Positions 16,747 to 26,300 of a stretch of 34,683 nt of DNA are shown here, one piece after another. The notes below the pieces were generated by a model. It worked only from the letters and a program-made list of their open reading frames with translations, did not search any database and was not told the origin of the DNA. Origin of the DNA: Gemmatimonadota bacterium. Its GTDB lineage: Bacteria; Gemmatimonadota; Gemmatimonadetes; Longimicrobiales; Gaopeijiaceae. The translations under genes were made by a program, and so were the position numbers. The stretch is from NCBI GenBank assembly GCA_029863645.1, contig JAOTVA010000023.1, positions 1 to 34,683 on the forward strand, read 5' to 3'. Within the stretch, counting starts at the first letter, position 1. Every line of letters begins with the position of its first letter.

Positions 16747-17064
16747 TCAGAGGTCACATTGCCGGATGCACCGGAGGATATGTTCGACCTTCGGCTCCAC
16801 GAGCGAATAGATGACGTGCTGTCCGTCGCGGGTCGAATCGACGATCCCGTGCGCACGAAGGCGCGCCAGATGCTGGGATACGATGGGCTGCGAGAGCTCT
16901 ACTTCATCCTGGATCTCGCTCACCGTGGCGTCCCTCTCTTCGAGGACCTCCACGATCTTGATTCGATCCGGGTGCCCCAGCACGCGGATGGTATCGGCGG
17001 CCCGGGTCAGGAGTGCGGGGTCGATGCCCCGCAGAAGCCGGGGCCTTCCTTTGGTCGGTGTCAT
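16747..17064 (-). CDS. ArsR-family transcriptional repressor
   Basis: 105 residues forming one winged helix-turn-helix: IRVLGHPDRIKIVEVLEE (27-43), recognition helix in ELSQPIVSQHLARLRAHGIV (56-75) and wing RDGQHVIYSLVEP. ArsR repressors release DNA when they bind a metal or when Cys thiols are oxidised. The usual ELCVC metal site of helix 3 is missing; instead Cys99 and Cys103 sit near the C-terminus (CIRQC), a possible thiol or metal sensor (inference). First gene of the efflux operon, so it most likely represses the whole unit including itself. No ribosome site precedes the ATG; the AT-rich palindrome at 17065-17090 does. Confidence 0.9.
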   Translation of the reverse strand: MTPTKGRPRLLRGIDPALLTRAADTIRVLGHPDRIKIVEVLEERDATVSEIQDEVELSQPIVSQHLARLRAHGIVDSTRDGQHVIYSLVEPKVEHILRCIRQCDL

Positions 17065-17090
17065 GAAACATATACTAATATATATGTCTC
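17065..17090 (-). promoter_or_regulatory. operator/promoter palindrome touching the arsR start
   Basis: ACATATA (17068-17074), 6 nt, TATATGT (17081-17087) form a perfect 7-bp inverted repeat. After one mismatch the symmetry continues (GA at 17065-17066 with TC at 17089-17090), giving a 26-bp site. It borders the ATG of arsR directly. On the minus strand it holds TATATT, a good -10, with TTGCTT about 15 nt upstream as a weak -35. A transcript from this -10 would begin only about 5 nt before the ATG, so the arsR mRNA may be almost leaderless. AT content is sharply above its surroundings. Confidence 0.65.
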
Positions 17091-17301
17091 TATATAAGCA
17101 AGGCAGGGGCTCTCTTGTTGCCCTCGGTGAGGGTCATGGTGAGGCGCACTAACTCGCCCTCGACCCACCTGAGCGACCGGCCCGTGGTGGGTACTTGGAC
17201 CATACCGCCGACGTCGGTGGCCACGGGCTCTGATCGCCTGGGGCTCCGACCCAACGCTAAGTGCTGGAGTTCGACGTCGGGGTAAGTCGGCCGTTTGGCC
17301 C

Positions 17302-18075
17302 TCAGTCTACGAGCGCTACCGTCGGTCGCTGCGCGACCCAGGGCCCCTCGCTCAGCCACTCTTCGGCGAGCGGCGAGTAGAGGAAGACGACTCCCCCGTT
17401 GGCGAGCGCCGGCAGCAGGCGCTCGGCGCGGTCTAGTTCCATGGCCGGGCACCCCTCGCTCCGACCGGCACTCGTCGGCGTGACGTACGGTGCGCCGTGC
17501 ACGACGATGCCTCGAGCGATGGCCGCGCTGTTGAAGGCGCCCGACTCGCCCCGGAGGCGCAGGCCCAGCGAGCTGTAGGCACGGCCACCCGCGCTCCCCC
17601 GAAACGTGTAGGTCCCTTCCGCGAGGTAGAGGCCGACCGAGGAGGCTTTGCTTCCCGAGACGTTCGAGAACCTGGTCGGAATGCCGTCCCTCACGGTGGC
17701 CGAGCCTCGCCCGTGCGCGACCGTGAACGGCCCCTCGACGACCGTGAGGCGATCCATGTCGAACACCCACCCGCGAGCGGTGCGGTTGTCGAGCCCGAGA
17801 TCCACGAAGTACAGGAGGGGTTTACGCACCTTGTTGGGGTGCGCCTCGCGATAGGCGTAGTACGCGTCGGCTGCGACCCTCAGCGCCTCGGGGTGGCTGA
17901 GCGGCTCGACGAGCCCTGCGAGCGCGGCCACGGCTCGGTCGGCGTCGTCCTCGGGCGTGCCGGCAGTCGGGACTGCGGTAGGCTCTGCATGGACCGGACC
18001 GCCGCCGACTCCTACAGGCGGCAAGGCGAAAAGCAGGCCCAGGGCCGCGAAGTGCGCGAGGCGCGGACCACGCAT
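17302..18075 (-). CDS. L,D-transpeptidase of the YkuD_2 type, secreted
   Basis: 257 residues with a signal peptide (ALGLLFALPPVGVGGGPVHA). The catalytic signature is VVHGAPYVTP-x6-EGCP (His193, nucleophile Cys209), the arrangement of the murein L,D-transpeptidase catalytic-domain family PF13645. Family members act in the periplasm on peptidoglycan stem peptides, or on attachment of proteins to them. GVYLAEGTYTF-like and GSSLGLRLRG strands belong to the fold. AGGAGAGGAAG lies just before ATG 18075. Same strand as, and 147 bp after, the YcbB-type transpeptidase, so the two may share a transcript. Confidence 0.88.
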   Translation of the reverse strand: MRGPRLAHFAALGLLFALPPVGVGGGPVHAEPTAVPTAGTPEDDADRAVAALAGLVEPLSHPEALRVAADAYYAYREAHPNKVRKPLLYFVDLGLDNRTARGWVFDMDRLTVVEGPFTVAHGRGSATVRDGIPTRFSNVSGSKASSVGLYLAEGTYTFRGSAGGRAYSSLGLRLRGESGAFNSAAIARGIVVHGAPYVTPTSAGRSEGCPAMELDRAERLLPALANGGVVFLYSPLAEEWLSEGPWVAQRPTVALVD

Positions 18076-18222
18076 GGGCTTCCTCTCCTGACTGATTCCA
18101 GACGTTGGGATCCGGAACTCGGTCGAGGAGCCCGGTGGCGGCGGACGCTCTACACTCTGCCCCCATCAGGGGTCCCTGACGGCTCGCCAAGGCGCGTCCG
18201 AGCAGGTTAGGGCCGCGAGCGC

Positions 18223-19848
18223 CTAACGGGCGTCGAGAGCGGCCAGCACCCCCGGGTCGCGCTGGTACACGTCGGCGTAGAAATGAAGCGCTCCGTCGGC
18301 ATCGGCTTCGGCCGTGCGGTAGACGACGTGGACCATGAGGGGCCGTTTGAGCGGTATCGTGCGGGTCTCCCCTTCGGCGATCGCCGCCTCGAGCGCCTCG
18401 CGGCTCCACGTCGCCGGCTCATCGAGAACCTCCACGGCGAGGCCGACGGGGTCCTCGACCCGAACGCATCCGTGGCTGAAGAGGCGCCGCTCAAGGGCGA
18501 AGAGCGAGCGCGCTGGGCTGTCGTGCAAGTAGACAGTGTAGGGGTTGGGAAACATCAGCTTGAGGCGCCCCAACGGGTTCCTCGGGCCGGGCTCTTGATA
18601 GAACACGTAGGGGAACGTCTCGGGGGTGAACGTCCGGAAGTCCAGGGTCGAAGCGTCCACCCGGCGCCCCTCGGCGTCGAGGACATGCATGCGCTGGTTC
18701 TCGAGGTACAGAGGGTCGCGACGGACCGCTTCCAGGACCTCCTCGACGATGCCGCCTGGAACCGTCCACGTCGGATTCAGGTCGATGTAGCTCAGGAGCG
18801 CGCTGAAGACCGGGGTCTGCGTCTCGTCACTCCCCACGACGGCGCGGGCCTCGAACGCGACGGTTTCGGAGCGGATCAAATAGACCCGTGCGCCCGCGAC
18901 ATTGACCGCGACGTACGTGTCCGGCACCGCGTCGGCGACCCAGCGAGCGCGTTCGAGGTTCACGCGTATCTGCTCGATGCGTCGTTCGACCGGTACGTTG
19001 AGCGCTGCGAGTGTGCGGTTGCCGACGCGTCCGTCCTCGTTCAGGCCATGGCGGTGCTGGAATGTCTTTACGGCGTCCTCGAGCGCGGTGTCGAAGTGGG
19101 TCTCGTCGAGGCCCTCCCCCAGCTGTTGGCCTTCACCCGGGAGGTCTCCACTGACGGCCAGTCGCTGCCGTAGCAGGGGGATCCGTAGGTCTGGGCTGCC
19201 CCGCTGCATCGTCGGACCGCCGGGGATGGGCGTCCATCCCCCCGCCCGCTGAAGCGCCCTGAGCTCGGACAGGCCGTCCCGGAGACGGTCGTACTCGAAG
19301 TGGCTCGGGCGGAGCGCGGCCACGCGTTGCTCCAGCCCGCCGGAGGCCAGGACTTCGCGCAGGCTGGCGACCGGGTCGCCGCCGCCGAAGGGGCCGTCAC
19401 CGTTCACGAGACCCGTGGGGTCGATGGGCTGTGCTCGTCCGAAACTCAGGTCTTGGGACAAGCGCAGGAGCGCGTCGGTGGCGAGGAGATCGAGCTCTGC
19501 GGCTCGGGGTGGGTCGAGCTCGGCGGCCCAGAGCGAGCTCAGCACCGCTCGGTGGTAGAGGTCCGGGTCGAGCCCATCCGTGTACACCGTGTACACCGTG
19601 CGCAGCAGAGCCGCGAGGTCGCCCTTCCTCGACCAGAGCGGCGCGAAAGCCTGCCGCTCGTATACCTGAAGCGTCACGTCGCTCGCGCGTACCGTTGCAC
19701 CCGCGATCGTGAGAGAGCCTGATACTTGCAGACGCTCGATCAGCCACTCGAGCTCGCGCTCCACGGACGCGGGAGCCGGCTGCGCCGCCGACGGCGCGGC
19801 TCCGCCCACGGCGAGCATCAAGCCTGCCAATCCCGTGACCCATCGCAT
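18223..19848 (-). CDS. YcbB/LdtD-type L,D-transpeptidase
   Basis: 541 residues from ATG 19848 (signal peptide VTGLAGLMLAVGGAAPSAAQ); the longer frame to 20061 has no supporting start. Order of parts: N-terminal scaffold domain, peptidoglycan-binding helix bundle (DAVKTFQHRHGLNEDGRVG), then the YkuD catalytic domain with HDSPARSLFALE and SHGCVR (nucleophile Cys about residue 461). This is the layout of LdtD (YcbB), which makes 3-3 cross-links between meso-diaminopimelate residues and can bypass beta-lactam-sensitive enzymes. It acts in the periplasm. Divergent from the glucan synthase gene across 469 bp. Confidence 0.92.
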   Translation of the reverse strand: MRWVTGLAGLMLAVGGAAPSAAQPAPASVERELEWLIERLQVSGSLTIAGATVRASDVTLQVYERQAFAPLWSRKGDLAALLRTVYTVYTDGLDPDLYHRAVLSSLWAAELDPPRAAELDLLATDALLRLSQDLSFGRAQPIDPTGLVNGDGPFGGGDPVASLREVLASGGLEQRVAALRPSHFEYDRLRDGLSELRALQRAGGWTPIPGGPTMQRGSPDLRIPLLRQRLAVSGDLPGEGQQLGEGLDETHFDTALEDAVKTFQHRHGLNEDGRVGNRTLAALNVPVERRIEQIRVNLERARWVADAVPDTYVAVNVAGARVYLIRSETVAFEARAVVGSDETQTPVFSALLSYIDLNPTWTVPGGIVEEVLEAVRRDPLYLENQRMHVLDAEGRRVDASTLDFRTFTPETFPYVFYQEPGPRNPLGRLKLMFPNPYTVYLHDSPARSLFALERRLFSHGCVRVEDPVGLAVEVLDEPATWSREALEAAIAEGETRTIPLKRPLMVHVVYRTAEADADGALHFYADVYQRDPGVLAALDAR

Positions 19849-20055
19849 GGGTCTCACTCCATCAGAGACAACGCCCACTGCGGACGCGCCATCGCAAGCC
19901 GAGCGACCGCAGCTCCGATCACACCAATAATCTGATGTAGGACGCCCGCGGGATCTGTCGGGTAATCCCCGCGTGGTCGCGGGGGCCGAAAGCGGACGCG
20001 GGACTGATGATCGGCCGCGGAGTCGGCACACCGTGGGCCAAAAAGCAGCGGAAGA

Positions 20056-20069
20056 GCCCATCGGTGGGC
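20056..20069 (-). terminator. weak hairpin terminator beside tRNA-derived fragment
   Basis: GCCCA-TCGG-TGGGC, a 5-bp stem with a tetraloop. On the minus strand a T-rich tail (five T in a row near 20041-20045) follows; on the plus strand GTTTCTTT follows. It sits just downstream, in minus-strand sense, of the tRNA 3'-end fragment at 20115, so it may be the leftover terminator of a lost tRNA copy. Confidence 0.3.
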
Positions 20070-20114
20070 CCTCCCGTTTCTTTAACCGACTGCCCTTCAG
20101 CTACTTAGCCAGTA

Positions 20115-20150
20115 GGGACGGCCGGCTTGAGCTGCGGTCGCTTCGCGATG
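20115..20150 (-). repeat. tRNA 3'-end fragment joined to insert-type repeat
   Basis: GGGACGGCCGG equals the acceptor/T-stem 3' end of the tRNA-Pro at 32297-32370. Two bases later it runs into TGAGCTGCGGTCGCTTCGCG, the same sequence that begins the inserts at 29578 and 32410. The other half of the tRNA is missing. A decayed member of the repeat family. Confidence 0.6.
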
Positions 20151-20171
20151 GGCCTCTTCTTGTGAGTTATC

Positions 20172-20199
20172 CTTTGTGTGGCTGGGTCGGCACACAAAG
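20172..20199. promoter_or_regulatory. inverted repeat upstream of the glucan synthase gene
   Basis: CTTTGTGTG (20172-20180) and its exact complement CACACAAAG (20191-20199) are separated by 10 nt. A further GGCACACAAG follows at 20201-20210, repeating the right arm. The spacing of arm centres (19 bp) suits a dimeric DNA-binding protein; it lies about 120 bp before the start codon. Regulator unknown. Confidence 0.4.
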
Positions 20200-20317
20200 C
20201 GGCACACAAGATCGGCACCAGTGCTAGGCTTCCCGTCTTGCATCCTCAGTTGGCAGGGAAGGACCATGACTACTTGATTAAGCTCGCACGCTCGGAAGCC
20301 CCGACACGGAGCTCGCG

Positions 20318-23300
20318 GTGGGCCTGAGAGACGCCACGATCACGGCCCACCTGCCACAGCCGATCCGCGCCGAGGTGTTTGGCATCGAACGGCTCAGGCT
20401 ACACGCCAAGAGCTTGGCGGCGGCTCAACCCACCGCCGATCCCCGCGAAAGGGGACGCCGACTTCTCCCTCGTGTCCGCGAGAACGGGAAGGTGCTTGTC
20501 GCTGGATATCGCGACATCGTCGAGGCGGTTCGCCAGAAGAGTCCGATCACGCAAGCCGAGGAATGGCTCCTCGACAACTTTCATGTCGTGGACGAGCAGA
20601 TCCTCGAGATCCGGGACCACCTCCCGGGCGGCTTCTACAAGCGGTTGCCGAAAATCGCGGAGGGCCGCAACCTCGGAGGATACCCTCGCGTCTATGGCCT
20701 GGCATGGGCTTATGTGGCGCATACCGACAGTCGGTTCGACTTGGAGACGCTGCAGGCATTCGTGCGAGCCTACCAGCGCGTGCAGCCGCTCGGCATCGGC
20801 GAACTCTGGGCCGTAACGATCCACCTTCGAGTGGCCCTCGTCGAGAACCTGCGCCGGCTGTCGGAGCTGACAACATTTGCCCGCCAGGCGCGGGCGAGCG
20901 CGGACGAAGTAGCGGATCGCCTTCTGGGTTTCAGTCAGCCCGGCGAAAGCGTCGATGATGTTCTGGGATCGCTTGGCCGCGCTCCCCTCGCCAGCGCTTT
21001 CAGTGTGCAGCTCGTACAGCGGCTTCGTGACCAGCCAGCCTCGATCACGCCGGCCCTGGACTGGCTCCAGCGGCGTCTGGCTGCGCAGGGGACGTCCCCT
21101 GACGAAGTGGTTGCCCTGGAACACCAGGCTCAAGCCGCAGCCAACGTCACCGTGCGCAACATCATCACCAGCATGCGGTGGCTGTCTTCCATGGACTGGC
21201 CGGGATTCTTTGAACGCGTCAGCCTGGTGGACGAAGTCCTGGGGTCTGTACCCGGGTTCGCGGCCATGGATTTCGCCACTCGCGACAAGTACCGGGCGCA
21301 GGTCGAGGGGCTGTCCCGGCGTTCGAGGCGATCGGAACTTTATGTGGCCCGTGAGGCCGTGCGGCTGGCCCGCGAAGCAGCGCGCGAGAACGGGAGAGCC
21401 TCTTCCCCAGCTGGCCCGACCGAGGGGGAGCCTTTCCGATCAGACAAGTCGGGCCCACTCGCCGTTCCGCGCCGCCCCGAGGAGGACCCTGGCTATTACA
21501 TAGTGTCTGGCGGCAGGCGGGCCTTCGAGAGGCTCCTGGGATATCGGACCCCTGTGTGGGCCCGCATCCGACGCGCCTGGCGCGCCCATGCAACTGCGGC
21601 CTACCTCGGGGCAATCGGCGCCTTCACCGCCCTTTTTCTGTCCGGCCCGCTGTTCCTGACCTGGAGCGCAGGGGCAGGCGTACCGGTCCTCATGCTCTTG
21701 GGCATCCTCGCGCTGGTGCCGGCCTCCGATATCGCGGTGGCTGTCGTCCATCGCCTGGTCGCCGCTTTCGCTTCCCCATGGGTCGTGTGCAAGCTGGAGC
21801 TCCCGAACGGCGTCCCGGCGGAGTTCCGAACCATGGTGGCGGTGCCCAAGCTGCTCACGAGCCGGGCCGACATCGCGGAATCGATTGAGCGGATTCAGGC
21901 CCAGTTCTTGGCGAACCCTGCCGGTCACCTGCACTTCGCGCTCCTGACCGACTGGGCAGACGCTCCCCAGGAACACATGCCCGGTGACGAGGACCTCCTT
22001 ACCGAGCTCGCCAACGAGATTGCGCATCTCAATGAGCGATACGGAAGTCCGCCCGGCGGGGGGGAGCGGTTCATGGTGCTGCATCGCCGGCGCCTCTGGA
22101 ACGAAAAGGAAGGCAAGTGGATCGGTTGGGAACGGAAGCGCGGGAAGCTGCGGGAACTGAATCGGCTTCTCCGGGGCGCCACAGACACCACGTTCATTCC
22201 CATCAACGGCAACATGCCCGCCGTGCCCGATGACGTCCGCTACGTCATCACGCTGGATGCCGACACCCGGCTTCCGAGGGCGGCCGCCTACCGCCTCGTC
22301 GGGGCGATAGCCCACCCGTTGAATCGACCGCGCTTCGACCCCGAAGTGGGCCGAGTAGTCGATGGGTACGCCATCCTCCAGCCGCGGATCATCCCGTCCC
22401 TGCCCACAGGACCGACAAGCACGACCTACCAACGGATCGTGTCGGGCCCGGGCGGTGTGGACCCCTACGCGGGTACGGTCTCCGACGTGTACCAGGATCT
22501 GTTCGATGAGGGGTCCTACACGGGAAAGGGGATCTACGACGTCGACGCATTCGAGGCAGCTCTCGCAGGACGGGTCCCAGAGAACGCCCTCCTCAGTCAC
22601 GATCTCTTCGAGGGCATCTTCGCGCGTGCCGGGCTGGTGACCGACATCGAGCTGTTCGAAGAGTTCCCCACCAGCTACGAGGTGGCCGTCCGCCGTAACC
22701 ACCGGTGGGCGCGGGGAGACTGGCAGCTGCTACCGTGGATTCTGGGCCGTCCGCGCGGCCCAGCGGATCGTAAGCAGCGTGCCCGGATTCCTACGGTCGG
22801 GCGATGGAAGATGCTGGATAACCTCCGCCGGACCCTCTCCGCACCTTCGTCGTTCCTACTTGCTGTGGCCGCCTGGACCGTGCCCTCCGTGTCGCCGCTT
22901 CTGTGGACGGCCTTAGTCCTCGGATCCGTCGCGGTACCCGCCTTCATACCGGTGCTCGACGGCCTGATCCCTCGACGGTTCGGGTTCTCCAAGCGCAGCT
23001 ATCTGCGCGCTGCGGGCATCGACATTCAGGTTGCCGCGCTGCAGGTGCTCTTGGCCATCACCGTGCTTGCGCACCAGGCCTGGAACATGGCGGATGCCGT
23101 GGTGCGCACACTCGTGCGACTCTACGTCACGAAGCGGAACCTCCTCGAGTGGGTTCCCGCCGCCCAGGTAGGCTACGGAAGCGACCTGAGGCTGCGCGCC
23201 TTCTTAGTGCACCTTCGCTGGGGCGTGCTACTAGCGGCGGGCGCCGGCGCTCTTTTCGTCGTCTTCAAGCCAGGGGCGTGGCCGGTCGCTGGGCCCTTGG

Positions 23301-26300
23301 TCCTCCTGTGGGTCACGTCACCCGTTCTGGCTTGGCGGCTGAGCGTACCCCAGAGACCCGAAGAGACACATGGCCTCTCGCTGAGTGAGACACGCCGCTT
23401 GCGCTTCCTTGCGAGGCGGACTTGGCGCTTCTTCGAGACTTTTGTGAACGAAGAGGAGCACTTCCTGCCGCCGGACAACTTCCAGGAAGATCCCGAGCCG
23501 GTCGTCGCTCACCGCACGTCGCCGACGAACATGGGGCTATACCTCTTGAGCACCATGGCGGCGAATGACTTCGGCTGGATCGGGATCTCGGACATGACCG
23601 AGCGCCTCGAGGCCACAGTAGGGACGATGACCGGCCTGCGCCGGTTTCACGGTCATTTCGCCAACTGGTACGACACCAGGGACCTGCGACCGCTCGATCC
23701 CGTCTACATCTCCACGGTCGACAGTGGGAACCTGGCGGGGCATCTCATCGCGCTGTCTCAAGGATGCCGTCAGCTGATGGGTCAACCGCCCTTCGGTGCG
23801 TACGTCCTGGATGGAATTCGTGACGCTCTGCAGCCGGTGCTCGATACGGTTGAGAACGCCACGCTCCGCCTACGATCCGAAGCGGTCACGGCGTTGCAGG
23901 TGCGAGAGGCGTCGCAGGCCATGTCGGCCGCCCTGGAGGATCCCCCTGCCTCTCCGCAAGAATGGGAGCAACGGTTCAAGGAGCTCGAGGACCGCTCGGA
24001 GCACCTCCTGGACATCGTCAGCACACTCGCAAGGGCCCCGGAGAACGGGGAAGCATCGGAGATGCTTGTCTGGGCGATGGCCGTCCGTGACACCGTCCAG
24101 AGCCACGCGCGTGATCTCGAGCTGATCCAGCCTGAGGATCCCGACGGGGCCGGGACAGCGGCGGACACGCTCGGGCACCGCCTCTCTGCCTTGGCGATCG
24201 AAACGGAACAGATGGCCTGGGCGATGGACTTCCGATTCCTCTTCGACCCCGCGCGAAAACTGTTCTCGATCGGCTTCCGCGTGGCCGACAACACGCTCGA
24301 CCCGAGCTGCTACGACCTCCTGGCTTCGGAGGCGAGGCTCGCGAGCTTCGTGGCCATCGCCACGGGAGATATCCTCCCGCGGCATTGGTTTCTGCTCGGA
24401 CGTTCCCTCACGCCGGTGGGGCGTGGGGCGGCGCTCGTCTCCTGGTCAGGATCGATGTTCGAGTACCTCATGCCGCTTCTCGTGATGGAGCAGCCCGCCC
24501 AGAGCGTGTTGGATCTCACCTGCCGCCTCGTGGTTCGACGCCAGATCCGGTATGGCGCGGAGAGAGGAGTTCCATGGGGGGTCTCCGAGTCGGCGTATAA
24601 TGTGCGCGACGTCGAGCGCACATATCAGTACTCGGATTTCGGCGTGCCCGGACTGGGATTCAAGCGCGGGCTATTCGAGGACGTTGTCGTGGCTCCCTAC
24701 GCTACGGCGCTGGCCGCCATGGTGGATCCCCGGGCCGCCCTCGACAACATCGCTCGTCTCGAGAAAGCGGGGGCGGGCGGGTCCTACGGGTTCTATGAGG
24801 CGTTGGACTTCACTCCATCGAGGCTCCCGGAGAAGGCGAAGGTAGCCGTGGTTCGGGCGTATATGGCCCACCATCAGGCGATGACGATCGTCGCCCTGGG
24901 CAACGTCGTTCACAACGACCTCACCCGGAGACGCTTCCACGCGCATCCGATGGTCCAGGCGGCGGAGCTGTTACTGCAGGAACGCACGCCGCGTTCGGTG
25001 GCCGTGGTACGGCCCCGGGGTGAGGAGGTGGAGCTGGCCGCTAACGTCCGTGACACGGTTCCACCAACGCTGCGGCGTTTCGAATCACCCCATGACGTTC
25101 CGCCGCGTACCCATGTACTGTCGAACGGCCGGTACCTGGTCATGATCACGGCGGCTGGCTCAGGGTTCAGCCGATGGCGCGACTTCGCCGTGACCCGATG
25201 GCGGGAGGATACGACGCGGGACTGCTGGGGCACATTCCTCTTCCTGCAGGATGCCGATACCGGTGACGTCTGGTCCGCCGGGTTTCAGCCGAGTGGCACC
25301 GAAGTGGACAAGTACGGGGTCGTCTTCGCCGAAGACCGGGCCAAGATCGTGCAGCGGGACCCGTCCCTGGGTATCACCCTCGAGATCGTGGTCTCGCCTG
25401 AGGACGACGCAGAGCTCCGCCAATTGACGGTGACGAATCACGAAGGCCGTGATCGTGAGATCGATGTCACATCGTATGCAGAGGTGGTGCTGGCCCCACA
25501 GGCTGCTGACGAAGCGCACCCGGCTTTCTCCAACCTCTTCGTAGAGACCGAGTTCATACCCGGGCTGCAGACGCTGGTGGCGACGCGGCGCCCCCGATCG
25601 GCGTCCGAGCCGCAGATGTGGCTGGCCCATCTCGCCGCAGTCGAGGGGGAGATCGTCGGCAACTGCCAATACGAGACCGACCGTGCCGGCTTTCTGGGCC
25701 GGGGTCGCGGGATACGGGCACCGGCTTCGGTGCTGGAGGGCAGGCCGCTCACCAACAGCACGGGAACGGTTCTCGATCCGATCGTGAGTCTCCGTTATCG
25801 GGTGGCGATTCCGGCGGGCGGAACGGCCCGTCTCGTGTTCACCACGCTCGTAGCGCCCTCTCGGGAGCAAGCCCTCGACCTCGCGGAGAAGTACCACCAG
25901 ACGGACACGTTCGAGCGAGAGAGCTCACTCGCCTGGATGCATGCTCAGGTCCAGTTACACCACCTCCAGGTCTCCCAGGGCGAGGCGCATCTCTTCCAAC
26001 GTTTGGCCAATCGTCTGCTGTATGACGATCACTCACTGCGAGCGGTTCCGGCTGATGTGGCCGCCAACCGCCGAGGAGCGTCCGGGCTCTGGGCCTACGG
26101 CATCTCCGGCGACCTCCCGATTGCCGTCGTGCGCATCGAACGGGAAGAAGAACGGGACGTAGCCAGGCAACTGCTGCGGGCGCACGAGTACTGGCGCCTG
26201 AAGGGGATCTCTGCCGATCTGGTGATCCTCAACGCGACGGGCGCGTCGTACGCGAAGGGTCTACAGGAGTTCTTCCAAGCCCTCGTGCGAGGGACTCAGT

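Larger units (their letters stand above)
19849..20317. other. 469-bp divergent intergenic region with repeats
   Basis: No gene is supported here. It lies between the divergent LdtD and glucan synthase genes and must hold both promoters, but no clear -35/-10 pair stands out. It contains a hairpin (20056-20069), a tRNA-derived repeat fragment (20115-20150) and a perfect 9-bp inverted repeat (20172-20199), each listed separately. Confidence 0.5.

Noticed and set aside
20150-20317. Sigma-54 promoter before ndvB (GGCAC repeats)
   Set aside because: No GG/GC pair with correct spacing and no TTGC-type second element.
21440-22702. 420-codon minus-strand frame inside ndvB
   Set aside because: Shadow of the glucan synthase gene; no family motif.
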